From Pseudonocardiales bacterium (GTDB lineage Bacteria; Actinomycetota; Actinomycetes; Mycobacteriales; Pseudonocardiaceae): DNA of 61,178 nucleotides. This document shows positions 10,201 to 18,748 of the stretch, piece by piece (position 1 is the first letter of the stretch; every line of letters starts with the position of its first letter). The DNA lies in the NCBI GenBank assembly GCA_019247305.1, contig JAFAPC010000102.1, positions 1 to 61,178 on the forward strand, given 5' to 3'. A model generated the notes under the pieces. It searched no databases, was not told where the DNA came from, and worked only from the letters and a program-made list of their open reading frames with translations. The translations under genes and the position numbers were made by a program.

Positions 10201-11211
10201 CACAACAAGGATGTCCGCTCGGTAGTCTTCAGCCCTGACGGACACACCCTGGCCACCGCTGGTGACGACAGGACCACACGGCTGTGGGGCGTCAACGACT
10301 CGCGCCATCCCAGCCTGCTGGGGACCCTCACCGGCCACACCGGCCGCATCAGTGCGGTGGCGTTCAGTCCAGACGGGCACGCCCTGGCTACTGCCAGCTA
10401 CGACAACACTGTGCAGTTGTGGGATGTCAGCGACTCCCACCGTCTCAGTCTGCTAGGGACCGTGACCGGCCAAACCAACAGTGTCCGCTCGGTCAGCTTC
10501 AGCCGCGACGGTCACACCGTGGCCACCGCTAGCTGGGACCACATCGTGCGGTTGTGGGATGTCCGTGACCTGCGCCATCCCAGCCTGCTGGGGACCCTCC
10601 CCGCCCCCGCCGACAGCGTCTCCGCAGTGGCCTTCAGTCCCGATGGGCGCACCCTGGCCACCGGCAGTGACGACAGCACCGCACGACTGTGGGATGTCAG
10701 CGACTCGCGCCATCCCAGCCTGCTGGGGACCCTCACCGGCCACACCGGTCGCATCAACGGAGTGGCCTTCAGCCCCGACGGGCACACCCTGGCCACCGGC
10801 AGTAACGACAGGACCGCGCGACTGTGGGATATCAGCGATCTCCGTCGTCCCGGCCTGCTGGGGACCCTGATGGGACACACCGGTGACGTCAGCTCGGTGG
10901 CCTTCAGCCGGGACGGGCGCACCCTGGCCACTGCTAGCATCGACACGACGGTGCGCTTGTGGGATGTCCATGACCTGCGCCAGCCCAGCCTGTCGAGCAT
11001 CCTCACCGGTCACACCGACATCGTCTTCTCAGTGGCTTTCAGCCCGGACGGACACACCCTGGCCAGCGGCAGCGCCGACACTACCGTGCGATTGTGGGAA
11101 ACCGACGTGGACAGTGCTACCGCGCGAATCTGTCGGATCACGCCCACGATCACCTCACGCAAGTGGGAGCAATACTTCCCCGGCTTGCCGTACCGGCCCC
11201 CGTGCCGGTGA
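7252..11211 (+). CDS. TIR - STAND NTPase - WD40 protein (14 repeats)
   Basis: 1319 aa from GTG 7252 (the next codon is ATG; ribosome site GGGGAGG). It is closely similar to the preceding gene throughout TIR, NTPase and membrane helix. TIR has WCTTE with the conserved Glu; Walker A GPSGCGKSSLV is near residue 188; Walker B is LLLVVDQFEELL. The C-terminus holds fourteen WD40 repeats, enough for two seven-bladed propellers, versus nine in the upstream copy. Even the DNA just before the start resembles that before 3823 (CGGGGATG... through the ribosome site), so the whole unit was duplicated in tandem. The repeats share long stretches of DNA identity, favouring expansion and contraction by recombination. 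Confidence 0.92.
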   Translation: MMIKVFVSYASKDRERADELHQWLVNEGHEVFLAHDLRDGITGGEQWRLRLYEQLRWADAVVCVLTRAYVASGWCTTEVAIAQSRGSRLIPILDEPKVVHPLLSDVQHIDRTRNPADTYAALAEALRRVDAAGGFGWPDDRSPFPGLLPFGVKEHRVFFGRGEEIKELAELLRSPAEQVKAAVLLVVGPSGCGKSSLVRAGLLHVMAQEPEWWTLPPILPGADPVAAVARELAAVAQQLRLDWTVAKVRDQLDNIGLTGLADELLLKAQARRLLLVVDQFEELLTQTNPDERSRFAKLLGSALSGPVQVVATLRPEFLDQLLVDANLRTLPTHTYTLRPLHREALRLAIKEPARLAGIGVDDDLVARLVADTDSGEALPLLAFTLAQLADGIGRGGQLSAKRYDQLGGVQGALTRQADAALAEVSAVTGRAREEVIAGLLRLVTVDDQGRPTRWRVPRDELPEPARREVDVFVGRRLLTTDTDNDGAVVGVAHEAVLSAWPPLAQAIEENVSALRARRAVEQAATEWKDKGCSSARLWERGQLAAALADTSAHLHAGDVVTDRVELSPTAREFLRDSLRREQFRRRRTITVLSVLLVLALAAAGVAVVQRRTAEHQRNVALSRQVAGQALGLRDANPALAAQLALAAYRLAPTIEARSSLLSTVTNSDVTRLDGHTGSVKAVALRSDGRVLATGSDDHTARLWDISNVHRPRPLATLTGHTNYVSSVAFSPDGHTLATGSDDHTTRLWDITDSQHPSLLGTLTGHTDVVYSVAFSPDGHSLATGSADHTARLWDLSDPHLPHPLSTLTGEPPDDVNSVTFSPDGHTLATAGWDHTVRLWDVNDPRNPTFLRTLTDHTSHVSSVAFSPDGHTLATASWDRTVRLWDVRDPRQPRSLSILTGHTNTVRSVAFSPDGRTLASGSADATVRLWDVSDPLQPHPLGTLIGHTNIVYSVAFSSDGHTLVSGSYDTTVRLWDLPRSILANHNKDVRSVVFSPDGHTLATAGDDRTTRLWGVNDSRHPSLLGTLTGHTGRISAVAFSPDGHALATASYDNTVQLWDVSDSHRLSLLGTVTGQTNSVRSVSFSRDGHTVATASWDHIVRLWDVRDLRHPSLLGTLPAPADSVSAVAFSPDGRTLATGSDDSTARLWDVSDSRHPSLLGTLTGHTGRINGVAFSPDGHTLATGSNDRTARLWDISDLRRPGLLGTLMGHTGDVSSVAFSRDGRTLATASIDTTVRLWDVHDLRQPSLSSILTGHTDIVFSVAFSPDGHTLASGSADTTVRLWETDVDSATARICRITPTITSRKWEQYFPGLPYRPPCR

Positions 11212-11324
11212 ACTAGTCGACGGGATCTGCTCGGCTCCCGCACAGGGAACGGGTGGGTGCCTCGCCTGGCGGCGGTCATGGGGAGGCGGCACTGGTCGCT
11301 GCCTGCCCGACAGGCACCGCGCCG

Positions 11325-11440
11325 TCCGGGACAGCTACAGACTGATCCGGCCCAGCGCTGATGTTCACGCCGCGGAGTGGGCCGCGTTCGCGGCCGGCGT
11401 CCGTGTCTCGGGCAACGGCGTGCCGGGTCTGTCAGATTGA
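11325..11440 (+). pseudogene. possible DUF397-like C-terminal remnant
   Basis: In the frame ending at 11440 the translated tail reads VRDSYRLIRPS...HAAEWAAFAAGVRVSG, which matches the usual ending of DUF397 proteins (VRDS...EWxAFxAGV). No start or N-terminal half is seen, and the frame is open only because it runs through the WD40 gene out of frame. This is at most a fragment between the TIR-STAND gene and the HNH gene. Confidence 0.25.
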
Positions 11441-11499
11441 TCAGGCCCTGGTGATGACGGCGCATGGTTGGCGCGCAGCGCGCAGCGGCCCAGTAGTGG

Positions 11500-12777
11500 T
11501 CAGCGGCGCAGGGGGTTGGTGAGGGGGCGGCGGTCGGGGTCGATGATGGCGGGTGGTCGGAAGTCGACGCGTCCTCCGTGGATGGTGATGTCCCAGCCGG
11601 TGAGATGCACCTGGCGGTGATGCGTCTGGCAGAGGAGAACGCAGTTGTCCACGCTGGTGTCGCCGCCGTCAATCCAATGCTGGCAGTGGTGTGCGTGGCA
11701 CAGTCCTGGTGGTCGGTCGCAGCCGGGGAACGCGCATCCGCCGTCCCGCGCCACCAGGGCGCGGCGGATGGAGAGCGGGACGGTCCGCATCGCCCGTCCG
11801 ACGTCGAGGGGTTCGGAAGCCCCGCCTAGCACGACGGGGATGATTTTCGCGTCACAGGCCCACTGCCGGGCTTCGGCTGCGCTCAGGGGTGTGCCGTAAT
11901 CCAGCGTCGCCGTTCCCAGCCCGGTGCGCAGAACCTCCCAGGGGAGGGTGACGCTCAGGTGTGGGGGTTCGCCGGCGGTGGTCGGGCAGTCCTGGGCGGT
12001 GCGGGCGAGTCCGCAGATCTCCAGCAGGGCGTCGGCGTGGCGCTGGGGGGTAGTGCGCGGATCGGGGATGTGCTCAGCGGCGGGGCGGGGAGCGGCGAAC
12101 TGTTCGATCAGGGCGCGGAACGCGGCACCGTGCTCGGGTTCCAGGAATCCCTCCAGCCCGAGTCGCCCGTCACGGCGTTCCCGCCACCGCAGCTCCCCTG
12201 CGGCAGGGGTGGGGGTGGGTTCATCGCGGGGTGGGGAGCCATCGGGGTCCAGGTGCGCCAGGATGTGCCGTCCGATCTTGTGCAGCGAGGTGGGGTTGAA
12301 CGAGTGGGCGTAGCGGGCCAGCTCGGCCTCAGCGGCCTCCCGCTCGGTGAGGCTGACGTCAGGCGGGATCGCCTCCATCGTCTCGGCGATCACCCGAACC
12401 TGCCCCGGCCCGATCTCCCCGGCGGCCAGTGCTGCGGCGGTGTTGGGCAGGGCCGGCGCCAGCACCGCGCCACCCAGGGTGCGGCGGGGGGCGAGCGCAG
12501 CGGCGTGTGCGACCCGGGTGCCAGCCTCAGCGGCGGACAGATGCAGCATCCCGGCGAGCAGCCGCTTCGTACTGCCAAACCCGGTGGCTGCCGCGATATG
12601 ACGGGAGTCCAGCTCCGCGACCGCCTCCAGCATCACCGAATGCAGCATCCGCGAGACCGACTCGATGTCCCGGATCTGATTCTGCAACCCCGCGTCATCA
12701 CCCCCGACGATCACCGCACGCCACTGATCCAGGCAGGCGACCACCACCTGCTTCGGATCCAGCTGAGTCTCAAGCAC
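11500..12777 (-). CDS. DUF222 and HNH endonuclease domain protein
   Basis: 425 aa from GTG 12777. The N-terminal two thirds is a helical DUF222 region (…DSRHIAAATGFGSTKRLL…, …GEIGPGQVRVIAETM…). The C-terminus is an HNH nuclease with two CxxC-like zinc positions and the catalytic core (CAFPGCDRPP, HAHHCQHWIDGG, NCVLLCQTHHRQVH). This family is repeated many times in actinobacterial genomes and is linked to mobile elements; the biological role is unsettled. It converges on the TIR-STAND genes and does not appear to be cotranscribed with anything. Confidence 0.93.
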   Translation of the reverse strand: MLETQLDPKQVVVACLDQWRAVIVGGDDAGLQNQIRDIESVSRMLHSVMLEAVAELDSRHIAAATGFGSTKRLLAGMLHLSAAEAGTRVAHAAALAPRRTLGGAVLAPALPNTAAALAAGEIGPGQVRVIAETMEAIPPDVSLTEREAAEAELARYAHSFNPTSLHKIGRHILAHLDPDGSPPRDEPTPTPAAGELRWRERRDGRLGLEGFLEPEHGAAFRALIEQFAAPRPAAEHIPDPRTTPQRHADALLEICGLARTAQDCPTTAGEPPHLSVTLPWEVLRTGLGTATLDYGTPLSAAEARQWACDAKIIPVVLGGASEPLDVGRAMRTVPLSIRRALVARDGGCAFPGCDRPPGLCHAHHCQHWIDGGDTSVDNCVLLCQTHHRQVHLTGWDITIHGGRVDFRPPAIIDPDRRPLTNPLRR

Positions 12778-12874
12778 GTCACCATCATCGCCCCCACCCC
12801 TGACAATTTCCGGCGTTCACCCCGCCAGCGGGACCGCCGATGCTAAGGGCTAAGGCGGTGGCCCTGGAGTCGGG

Positions 12875-13606
12875 TCATCGAGGGGTGGGGGCCGCCGGGA
12901 GCAGGGTTGGCCAGGCTGACTCGCCGATCCGGGCCAGCAGGGTGGTCCTCCCGGCCGGTCCGGATCGAAAGACCGCGGTTTCCCCAGGGCCGAGTTCGCC
13001 CAAGACGGCCGGCTGCGGGTGGGGGATGTCCAGCACGCTGGAGATCAGCACCACATCCTTGCCGGCCGGGGGTGCTTCGGCGAGCACCTGCAGCGTCGCC
13101 TGTTGCTCGGCTGCTGCGCCGCCGCGGTTGACCCAGGTGCTGGCGGCGTCCAACCGGTCGTCGTCGCTGACCGGGGCGATGGTCAACAACCGTCCGGTGG
13201 CCTCGGTGCGGCACAACCGAGCGGTGCGCACCACCCAGATCGGCAGGTCCAACGCGCGTATCGCCGCGCCGATCTGCGCAGCGTGCTGGCGGCCGGTGGC
13301 GCTCAGCAGGCTCTGCGCGGCGCAATCATGGCTGGCCGCCTGCTGCGGGGTGACCGTCCCGGACCGATCGTCCCGCTCGGTATGACGTATCCACAGCAGC
13401 AACCCACCCTCGCGCAGCGCCGCCACCAGAACAGCACCCCGCACCGGCCCAGTGATCTCCGCCGCGCCGATCGCACCCGGCCGCGTGGAGGCAGGGGTCG
13501 AGGCGGACTGAGAAGTACCGGACGACCCGCCGCAGGCGCTGATCACCAGTGCGATCGTCACCAGCACACCCGCCGCGGCACCGCGCGCCCTGCGATCAAC
13601 GGACAC
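12875..13606 (-). CDS. histidine-phosphatase-like lipoprotein
   Basis: 243 aa from GTG 13606, preceded by GGGGAG at a good distance. A lipobox (LVISAC) follows a hydrophobic N-terminus, then a low-complexity Ser/Thr linker, so the protein is probably a secreted lipoprotein. The body looks like a histidine phosphatase: LLLWIRHTERD supplies the RH(T)E catalytic motif and SATGRQHAAQIGAAI the following helix. The C-terminal second His is not obvious; the region that should hold it reads VVLISSVLDIPHP. Function is unknown; the gene is monocistronic by layout. Confidence 0.75.
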   Translation of the reverse strand: MSVDRRARGAAAGVLVTIALVISACGGSSGTSQSASTPASTRPGAIGAAEITGPVRGAVLVAALREGGLLLWIRHTERDDRSGTVTPQQAASHDCAAQSLLSATGRQHAAQIGAAIRALDLPIWVVRTARLCRTEATGRLLTIAPVSDDDRLDAASTWVNRGGAAAEQQATLQVLAEAPPAGKDVVLISSVLDIPHPQPAVLGELGPGETAVFRSGPAGRTTLLARIGESAWPTLLPAAPTPR

Positions 13607-14050
13607 ACCGCACTCCCCGCCGTGATCATGCTGCTCCACCCGCGACAACGATATCGCGATGCGATCAGACCGTCACCGACAACAGCCACCACCGACGGTC
13701 ACCGCCTCGCCGGGCCCGCCCAGAGAGGGAGACCTCCGGCGCCACGGGCGCTACCATCGCTGAATTGTGCCGGCCATGACCACCACCGCGCGCGGCTGCA
13801 CCAGACCGAACAGGGGCGCAACAGCAGTGGTGTTAGTCATATTATCTTCGTGAGAAAATATTTCTGAAACACGCAGAGTGCCTTCATGGTCACGGATAGG
13901 GTGTCCGAGCACAGCCCGCTGGGCCGTTGGAGTGAACTTCGAGTAATTCTTTTGATCGTGGCTCAACGCACTGACAGTCTGTGGCTGTCAGATTATTTTG
14001 GTCGGGTCAGCACGGTGATATCGTGATGCGCGTCAGAATGGGCACACCAA
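13607..14050. promoter_or_regulatory. AT-rich regulatory region before the SIR2-STAND operon
   Basis: About 440 bp between the divergent lipoprotein gene and the SIR2 gene. The right half is clearly AT-rich relative to the window. A perfect inverted repeat CTGACAG-tctgtgg-CTGTCAG lies at 13971-13991, some 60 bp before the GTG at 14051, a reasonable place for an operator. One 28-codon open frame on the minus strand (start near 13843) is too weak to call a gene. Confidence 0.5.
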
Positions 14051-15007
14051 GTGACCGATGAGCGGGGTCATGTTTATGACTTCATCACCAGGCGCCTGGT
14101 GAAGGGCAAGATAGTTCCGGTGCTCGGCGCCGGGGTCAACCTGTGGAAGCGACCTCCACCCTCCTTTGAGCGAGGCCGATGTCTGCCTAGTGGAACGGAG
14201 CTCGCTGACGAGCTCGTCCGGTACCTGGGCGATGTGCAGATCGAGGGCCGTGATCTGGCCCGGGTGTCGCAGTACGTCGCGACGCTGGCGGGGGAAGGAC
14301 CGCTCGGAGAGGAACTCCGCGACGTCTTTGACAGGGACTGTCCACCTACTCCGTTTCATCATTTCCTCGTCCACGTGGCGCGCTGCGTCCGTGAGTCGAA
14401 AGAAGCCCATGAATGCATGCTCATCGTGACGACGAACTACGACGATTGCGTCGAACGCGCATTCAAAGACCAGAGTGAACCGTATGAGCTCGTCACCTAC
14501 ATCGCCCGAGGCAGGGATCGCGGATTTTTCCGCCACGTCACAGCCGATTGCGACATGACTGTGATCCGAAAGCCGAATGAGTACGTCGACCTCCGGTTGG
14601 ATCAACGGACCGTCATCGCCAAAGTGCACGGCTCCGTGGACCGGATCCACGGGGACAGCTTCGTCATCACCGAGGACCACTACATCGACTATATCGCCCG
14701 CGCCGATCCTACCAGTCTGTTTCCGGTCACGCTCGCGGCGAAGCTTCGAGAAAGCCATTTCCTCTTCCTGGGTTACAGCCTGCGGGACTGGAACCTTCGA
14801 GTGATCCTGTACCGGTTGTGGGGGGAACAGGAAGGCAAGACCTACAAGTCGTGGGCGATCCAGAAAGACCCAGACCGGGTTGACCGGGTGGCCTGGGACG
14901 AGCGCGGTGTCGACATTCTGCCCGCCAGCGTGGAGGACTTCATCTCAGCCCTTGAGCAACGACTTCCTCCCGAATGTGTCGCACTACCCTCAGCGCTGAA
15001 TTTGTGA
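14051..15007 (+). CDS. SIR2-domain protein, likely NADase effector of a STAND defence pair
   Basis: 318 aa from GTG 14051. It has the SIR2-like Rossmann features: VLGAGVN (residues 24-30), VTTNYDD with Asn129, KVHGSVDR with His193, and FLGYSLRDWN. In known antiphage systems such SIR2 domains hydrolyse NAD+ after activation, killing or arresting the infected cell; Asn and His are the usual catalytic residues. The stop (15005-15007) is 7 bp from the start of a STAND-WD40 gene, so the two are almost certainly cotranscribed. In Avs-type proteins SIR2 and STAND are often fused; here they are separate polypeptides. No zinc ribbon typical of deacetylase sirtuins is visible. Confidence 0.9.
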   Translation: MTDERGHVYDFITRRLVKGKIVPVLGAGVNLWKRPPPSFERGRCLPSGTELADELVRYLGDVQIEGRDLARVSQYVATLAGEGPLGEELRDVFDRDCPPTPFHHFLVHVARCVRESKEAHECMLIVTTNYDDCVERAFKDQSEPYELVTYIARGRDRGFFRHVTADCDMTVIRKPNEYVDLRLDQRTVIAKVHGSVDRIHGDSFVITEDHYIDYIARADPTSLFPVTLAAKLRESHFLFLGYSLRDWNLRVILYRLWGEQEGKTYKSWAIQKDPDRVDRVAWDERGVDILPASVEDFISALEQRLPPECVALPSALNL

Positions 15008-15014
15008 TCATGTC

Positions 15015-18000
15015 GTGACTACTGCCACGGGTCCTTCTCCCCGGTCTCAGGACGCACGTGACCGGGACGTACCGGAGTGCCCCTACGTCGGGCTGATGCC
15101 CTTCGACGAAGAGAGTGCGGAGTACTTCTTCGGCAGGGAGCGTGAATCCGACCTCATTGTCGCCAACCTCATCGCATCGCGGCTGACTCTGCTGTACGCC
15201 CCGAGTGGGGTCGGCAAGACCTCGGTGCTGTGCGCCGGTGTGCTGCCCCGGCTGCACCGCATCAATCACGACTCCGACGACGAGCTGGGCCTTTCTGGCA
15301 CGGCAGCGGTGTACGTGAACGTCTGGCGCGACGCCCCGCTCGCGAGTATCGCAGCGGCGATCGTTGACGCAGTGTCGCCCGTGACCGGTGGCGGCACAAT
15401 GGAGGAAACCGCCAATACCCCCACCTTGGGCGTCGACTGGCTTCGCGAGGTGCTGCACGAGTCCAGGATCTCGACAATGTACCTGATCCTCGACCAGTTC
15501 GAGGACTACTTCCTCTACCACTCGACGGATCGCGGTGAGGAAGGGCTGACCGCCGAGCTCGGCAGGATCTTGAGCACCCGAAATCTGCCGGTGCATGTCC
15601 TCCTGTCGATCCGGGAGGACGCACTCGCCAGCCTCGATCGTTTCAAGGGCCGAGTACCGCGCCTTTTCGGCAACTATCTCCGGCTGGCGCACCTGAGTCG
15701 CGTGGCAGCTCACACCGCCATCGAGGGTCCCCTCGCTCGCTACAACCTCCTCGCGCCACCCGACCGCAGAATGTCCATCGAAGCGGGCCTGATCAGGTCC
15801 CTGTTGGATCAGGTCCGCACCGGTCAGGTGCGTGTGGCGGAAGGGAGAGCGCCCGAGGTGCTTGCCCTCGACGGGCCCGCACCAGACGACCGCGGGGATG
15901 TTGAGACGCCCTACCTGCAACTGGTGCTGACCCGCCTGTGGAATGAGGAACGGGCCAGCGGATCATCGTCGCTACGCCAGAGCACGCTAGATGAGCTGGG
16001 CGGCGCCCAGACGATCGTTCAGACTCATCTCGACAATGTCATGGCCGGCCTCTCGCCCGCGCAGGTCGATGTCGCCGCCGCGGTCTTTCACCATCTGATC
16101 ACACCATCCGGGAGAAAGATCGCGCTAGCCGCCGAGGACCTTGCCGAATTTGCGGAGCTGCCGGTGAGTGCCGTGCAGGATCTCCTCGACACGCTGTGCT
16201 CGGGGTCGCAACGCGTGCTGCGCCCGGTGCCCCCGGCCGTTGGCGTCGCGGGTCCTCCCCATTACGAGATCTTTCACGATGTCATGGGTACGGCGATGCT
16301 CAGCTGGCGCCGACATTATGTGGCACAACGGCACCAGGGCCGCCTCGTCGCTGAGCGGGAAGAAGCCCGCGCAACGGCGCAGACTGCCCGCCGTCAGCTG
16401 CACCTGACCCTGCTGGCGATGGGATTGGCGGTGATATTGCTCGCCACCATCGGCGTTGTCGCCTATCTGTTCCGCCGTGATGCGCAGCAGCGCGCCGATT
16501 TGGCACAGGCAGCCACCATCCTCAGCTACAACCCTGTGGAGAGTCTGCGGCATGCGGTCGATGCCTACCGGGTCAACGCCAACGATGATGCCCAGGAGGC
16601 TGTGCTCATTGCGGCGTCGAGCCCGCGCAATCACATAGTGGCTGGACCGGACGGACCGGATGGGTCGAAACCGATGACGGTGATCGGCATGGCAAGCACG
16701 CCGGACTCTCGACGTGTCGTCCTCTACGACGCCGACGGCAACATCCGGGTCATTGGTGATGGTGATAACGGCGCCGGGGAACCCGAGCGAACGGTGTCGG
16801 GCCTGCGCGGCACCGTCATTCCGGTGGCGTCGATCTCCACGCCTGCGGTGTCGGCGGCGGCCGTCGCCCCTGACGCGTCCCGCATCGCGCTGGGGACCGA
16901 CCAGGGCATGGTGGCAGTGATCGATACCGCGACGGGGCAGCACCATGAGATCGACAGCGAAGAACATTCAACGCCCCGCGTTATACGGTGGGTCGGCTCC
17001 GCGACGAACGGTCTCGTCCTAGTCGTCTCCAACTCTGGGGTCGCCGCAACGTACAATCCCGAAACCGGAAGGCAGGTCGCGCGCTTCCCAGGTGTCGTTT
17101 ACGACGCCTTACCTCTGGACGAGCAGCACATCGTGACCTGCGGACCAGACAAGAAGCTGCCAGTCGTGACCTCCGGACCAGCCAAGAAGCTGCGAGTGTG
17201 GGACGCGTGCACCGGCACTCAGATTGCGGAGTCATCCCCACTGAGCGTCCAGACGCTCCGACACTCCGGGCAGTTCGTCGTCGGCCTGAACTTTCCAGAA
17301 AAAGACGAAAGAGAAAAACCCTCGATCGTCGAGTGGAAGTGGCAGTCTGGGCCGGACGCCATCTTTCGGTACCCGATCCCGATCGACGACTTGAACGGCG
17401 TTCGGCGGCTTGTCGTCGATGAGCACGCGCACATTGTCATCGCGTCGCAGGACAAGAAAGTATGGACGTACCTCCTCGCCGAGGGATCAGTAGTAAGACC
17501 ACTGCCCCAGCAGATAGGCCTCGTCAACGATGTAGCCATCAGCCCCGACGGCCGGTGGATTACCACCGCCGGCGCCGACGGACGTGTCCTTGTCTGGGAT
17601 CTGGGGAATGGACAGTCTCCGACCAGCCCTGCCTACGAATTGTCGGACCTTCACGGAGAAGTCGCTCAGGTGAGTTACCCGGGTACGGGAACGGCCGTGA
17701 TGTCTCTGGGCTTTGACGGCACGGTTCGACGCTGGGAACTACCTCCGGTGCCGCGCTTCCCAGGGAATAGCGGCCCGATCGTCCACATGGACCTGAGTCG
17801 CGACGGGCGGTGGCTGGCAACGGCGAGCCAAGACGGTCACGTCTTCATCATCGATCCGCAAGACGTGGCGAAACTTCCGGTGCCCACCGTGCCCACTGAC
17901 AATCCACTGCGGGTAGTGCTCTTCGATCCGACCGAACCGCATCGCATTGTTACTCTGGGGCGGTCCGATAGATTTTCAAAGCTGTGGTCTTGGGACGACC

Positions 18001-18722
18001 ACAGTAACACCGGCCATCTTAAGTTGAAGTACGAACTACCTTTGCTGCCGCGATTCGGGTACTTGGTTAGCCTTGCCATCAGCCCCGATGGCAAGACGCT
18101 AGCAGCCGGGGACACCAACGGCACAATCCATTTCTGGGATGCCCTGACCGGGAGGCTCCGCATGGACCGCGAGTTCCCCGGCACAGGACAGTCCGCTGAC
18201 AGCGTTGCGTTTGACCCCACCGGCGACCTGCTCGCCGCCACGGAGAGCGGTGGGGTCCGCCTGTGGAAATGGCGCACCGCGGAGCGACTCACCCTGCTGC
18301 CCGACGCGACCCGCGTGACCTTTGATCCTTCCGGCCAGCATCTCGCCAGCACAGCCGGAGATGGCGCGGTGCGAATCTGGACCCGGGACGGCAAGCTCGA
18401 CCGCAATCTGCTCGCTCACGGGTACCCCTCCAGCAGCCCGTCTTTCAGCAACGACGGTGAACTGCTCGCTGTGGGTACCGCCGATGGGCTAGTTGAGGTC
18501 TGGGATGTGCACTCTGGCCGGGCGGTCATGCTCGACCGGCACCACAGCGGCCCCGTCAACAGCGTTCAATTCCTGCCCGGTGACCGATCCCATCTGCTCT
18601 CCGCAAGCGACGACACCACCGTTGCCCAGTTCAGCTGCCCCGCGTGCAGCCGTCCTCAACAGGTCATCCAGGATGCACAGAAATGGGTAGACACCAACCC
18701 TGAGACGCCTGGTGAACGATAG
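15015..18722 (+). CDS. STAND NTPase with WD40-like propeller (sensor partner of SIR2)
   Basis: 1235 aa from GTG 15015. The N-terminus enters directly into an nSTAND1-type NTPase (PYVGLMPFDEE, FFGRERE; Walker A APSGVGKTSVL near residue 62, Walker B LILDQFEDYFL near 157). A membrane helix lies near 463-486, and the rest (about 530-1220) is a diverged WD40-type propeller region with recognisable blades such as DVAISPDGRWITTAGADG and SLAISPDGKTLAAGDTNG. Architecture equals that of the two TIR genes minus TIR, so the upstream SIR2 gene likely supplies the effector in trans. The stop is only 26 bp from the lasso precursor start, with no hairpin between. Confidence 0.9.
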   Translation: MTTATGPSPRSQDARDRDVPECPYVGLMPFDEESAEYFFGRERESDLIVANLIASRLTLLYAPSGVGKTSVLCAGVLPRLHRINHDSDDELGLSGTAAVYVNVWRDAPLASIAAAIVDAVSPVTGGGTMEETANTPTLGVDWLREVLHESRISTMYLILDQFEDYFLYHSTDRGEEGLTAELGRILSTRNLPVHVLLSIREDALASLDRFKGRVPRLFGNYLRLAHLSRVAAHTAIEGPLARYNLLAPPDRRMSIEAGLIRSLLDQVRTGQVRVAEGRAPEVLALDGPAPDDRGDVETPYLQLVLTRLWNEERASGSSSLRQSTLDELGGAQTIVQTHLDNVMAGLSPAQVDVAAAVFHHLITPSGRKIALAAEDLAEFAELPVSAVQDLLDTLCSGSQRVLRPVPPAVGVAGPPHYEIFHDVMGTAMLSWRRHYVAQRHQGRLVAEREEARATAQTARRQLHLTLLAMGLAVILLATIGVVAYLFRRDAQQRADLAQAATILSYNPVESLRHAVDAYRVNANDDAQEAVLIAASSPRNHIVAGPDGPDGSKPMTVIGMASTPDSRRVVLYDADGNIRVIGDGDNGAGEPERTVSGLRGTVIPVASISTPAVSAAAVAPDASRIALGTDQGMVAVIDTATGQHHEIDSEEHSTPRVIRWVGSATNGLVLVVSNSGVAATYNPETGRQVARFPGVVYDALPLDEQHIVTCGPDKKLPVVTSGPAKKLRVWDACTGTQIAESSPLSVQTLRHSGQFVVGLNFPEKDEREKPSIVEWKWQSGPDAIFRYPIPIDDLNGVRRLVVDEHAHIVIASQDKKVWTYLLAEGSVVRPLPQQIGLVNDVAISPDGRWITTAGADGRVLVWDLGNGQSPTSPAYELSDLHGEVAQVSYPGTGTAVMSLGFDGTVRRWELPPVPRFPGNSGPIVHMDLSRDGRWLATASQDGHVFIIDPQDVAKLPVPTVPTDNPLRVVLFDPTEPHRIVTLGRSDRFSKLWSWDDHSNTGHLKLKYELPLLPRFGYLVSLAISPDGKTLAAGDTNGTIHFWDALTGRLRMDREFPGTGQSADSVAFDPTGDLLAATESGGVRLWKWRTAERLTLLPDATRVTFDPSGQHLASTAGDGAVRIWTRDGKLDRNLLAHGYPSSSPSFSNDGELLAVGTADGLVEVWDVHSGRAVMLDRHHSGPVNSVQFLPGDRSHLLSASDDTTVAQFSCPACSRPQQVIQDAQKWVDTNPETPGER

Positions 18723-18748
18723 AGAACCCGAAAGGTGGCAGGTGTACC

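Noticed and set aside
5829..11100. Regularly spaced DNA repeats resembling an array
   Set aside because: They are 130-135-bp coding WD40 units in frame, not CRISPR repeats; no short conserved repeat with unique spacers.
11959..12846. 295-aa plus-strand ORF opposite the HNH gene
   Set aside because: Antisense to a clear DUF222-HNH protein; low-complexity translation.
13751..13843. 28-codon minus-strand ORF before the SIR2 operon
   Set aside because: Too short, weak ribosome site, no recognisable leader or core pattern.
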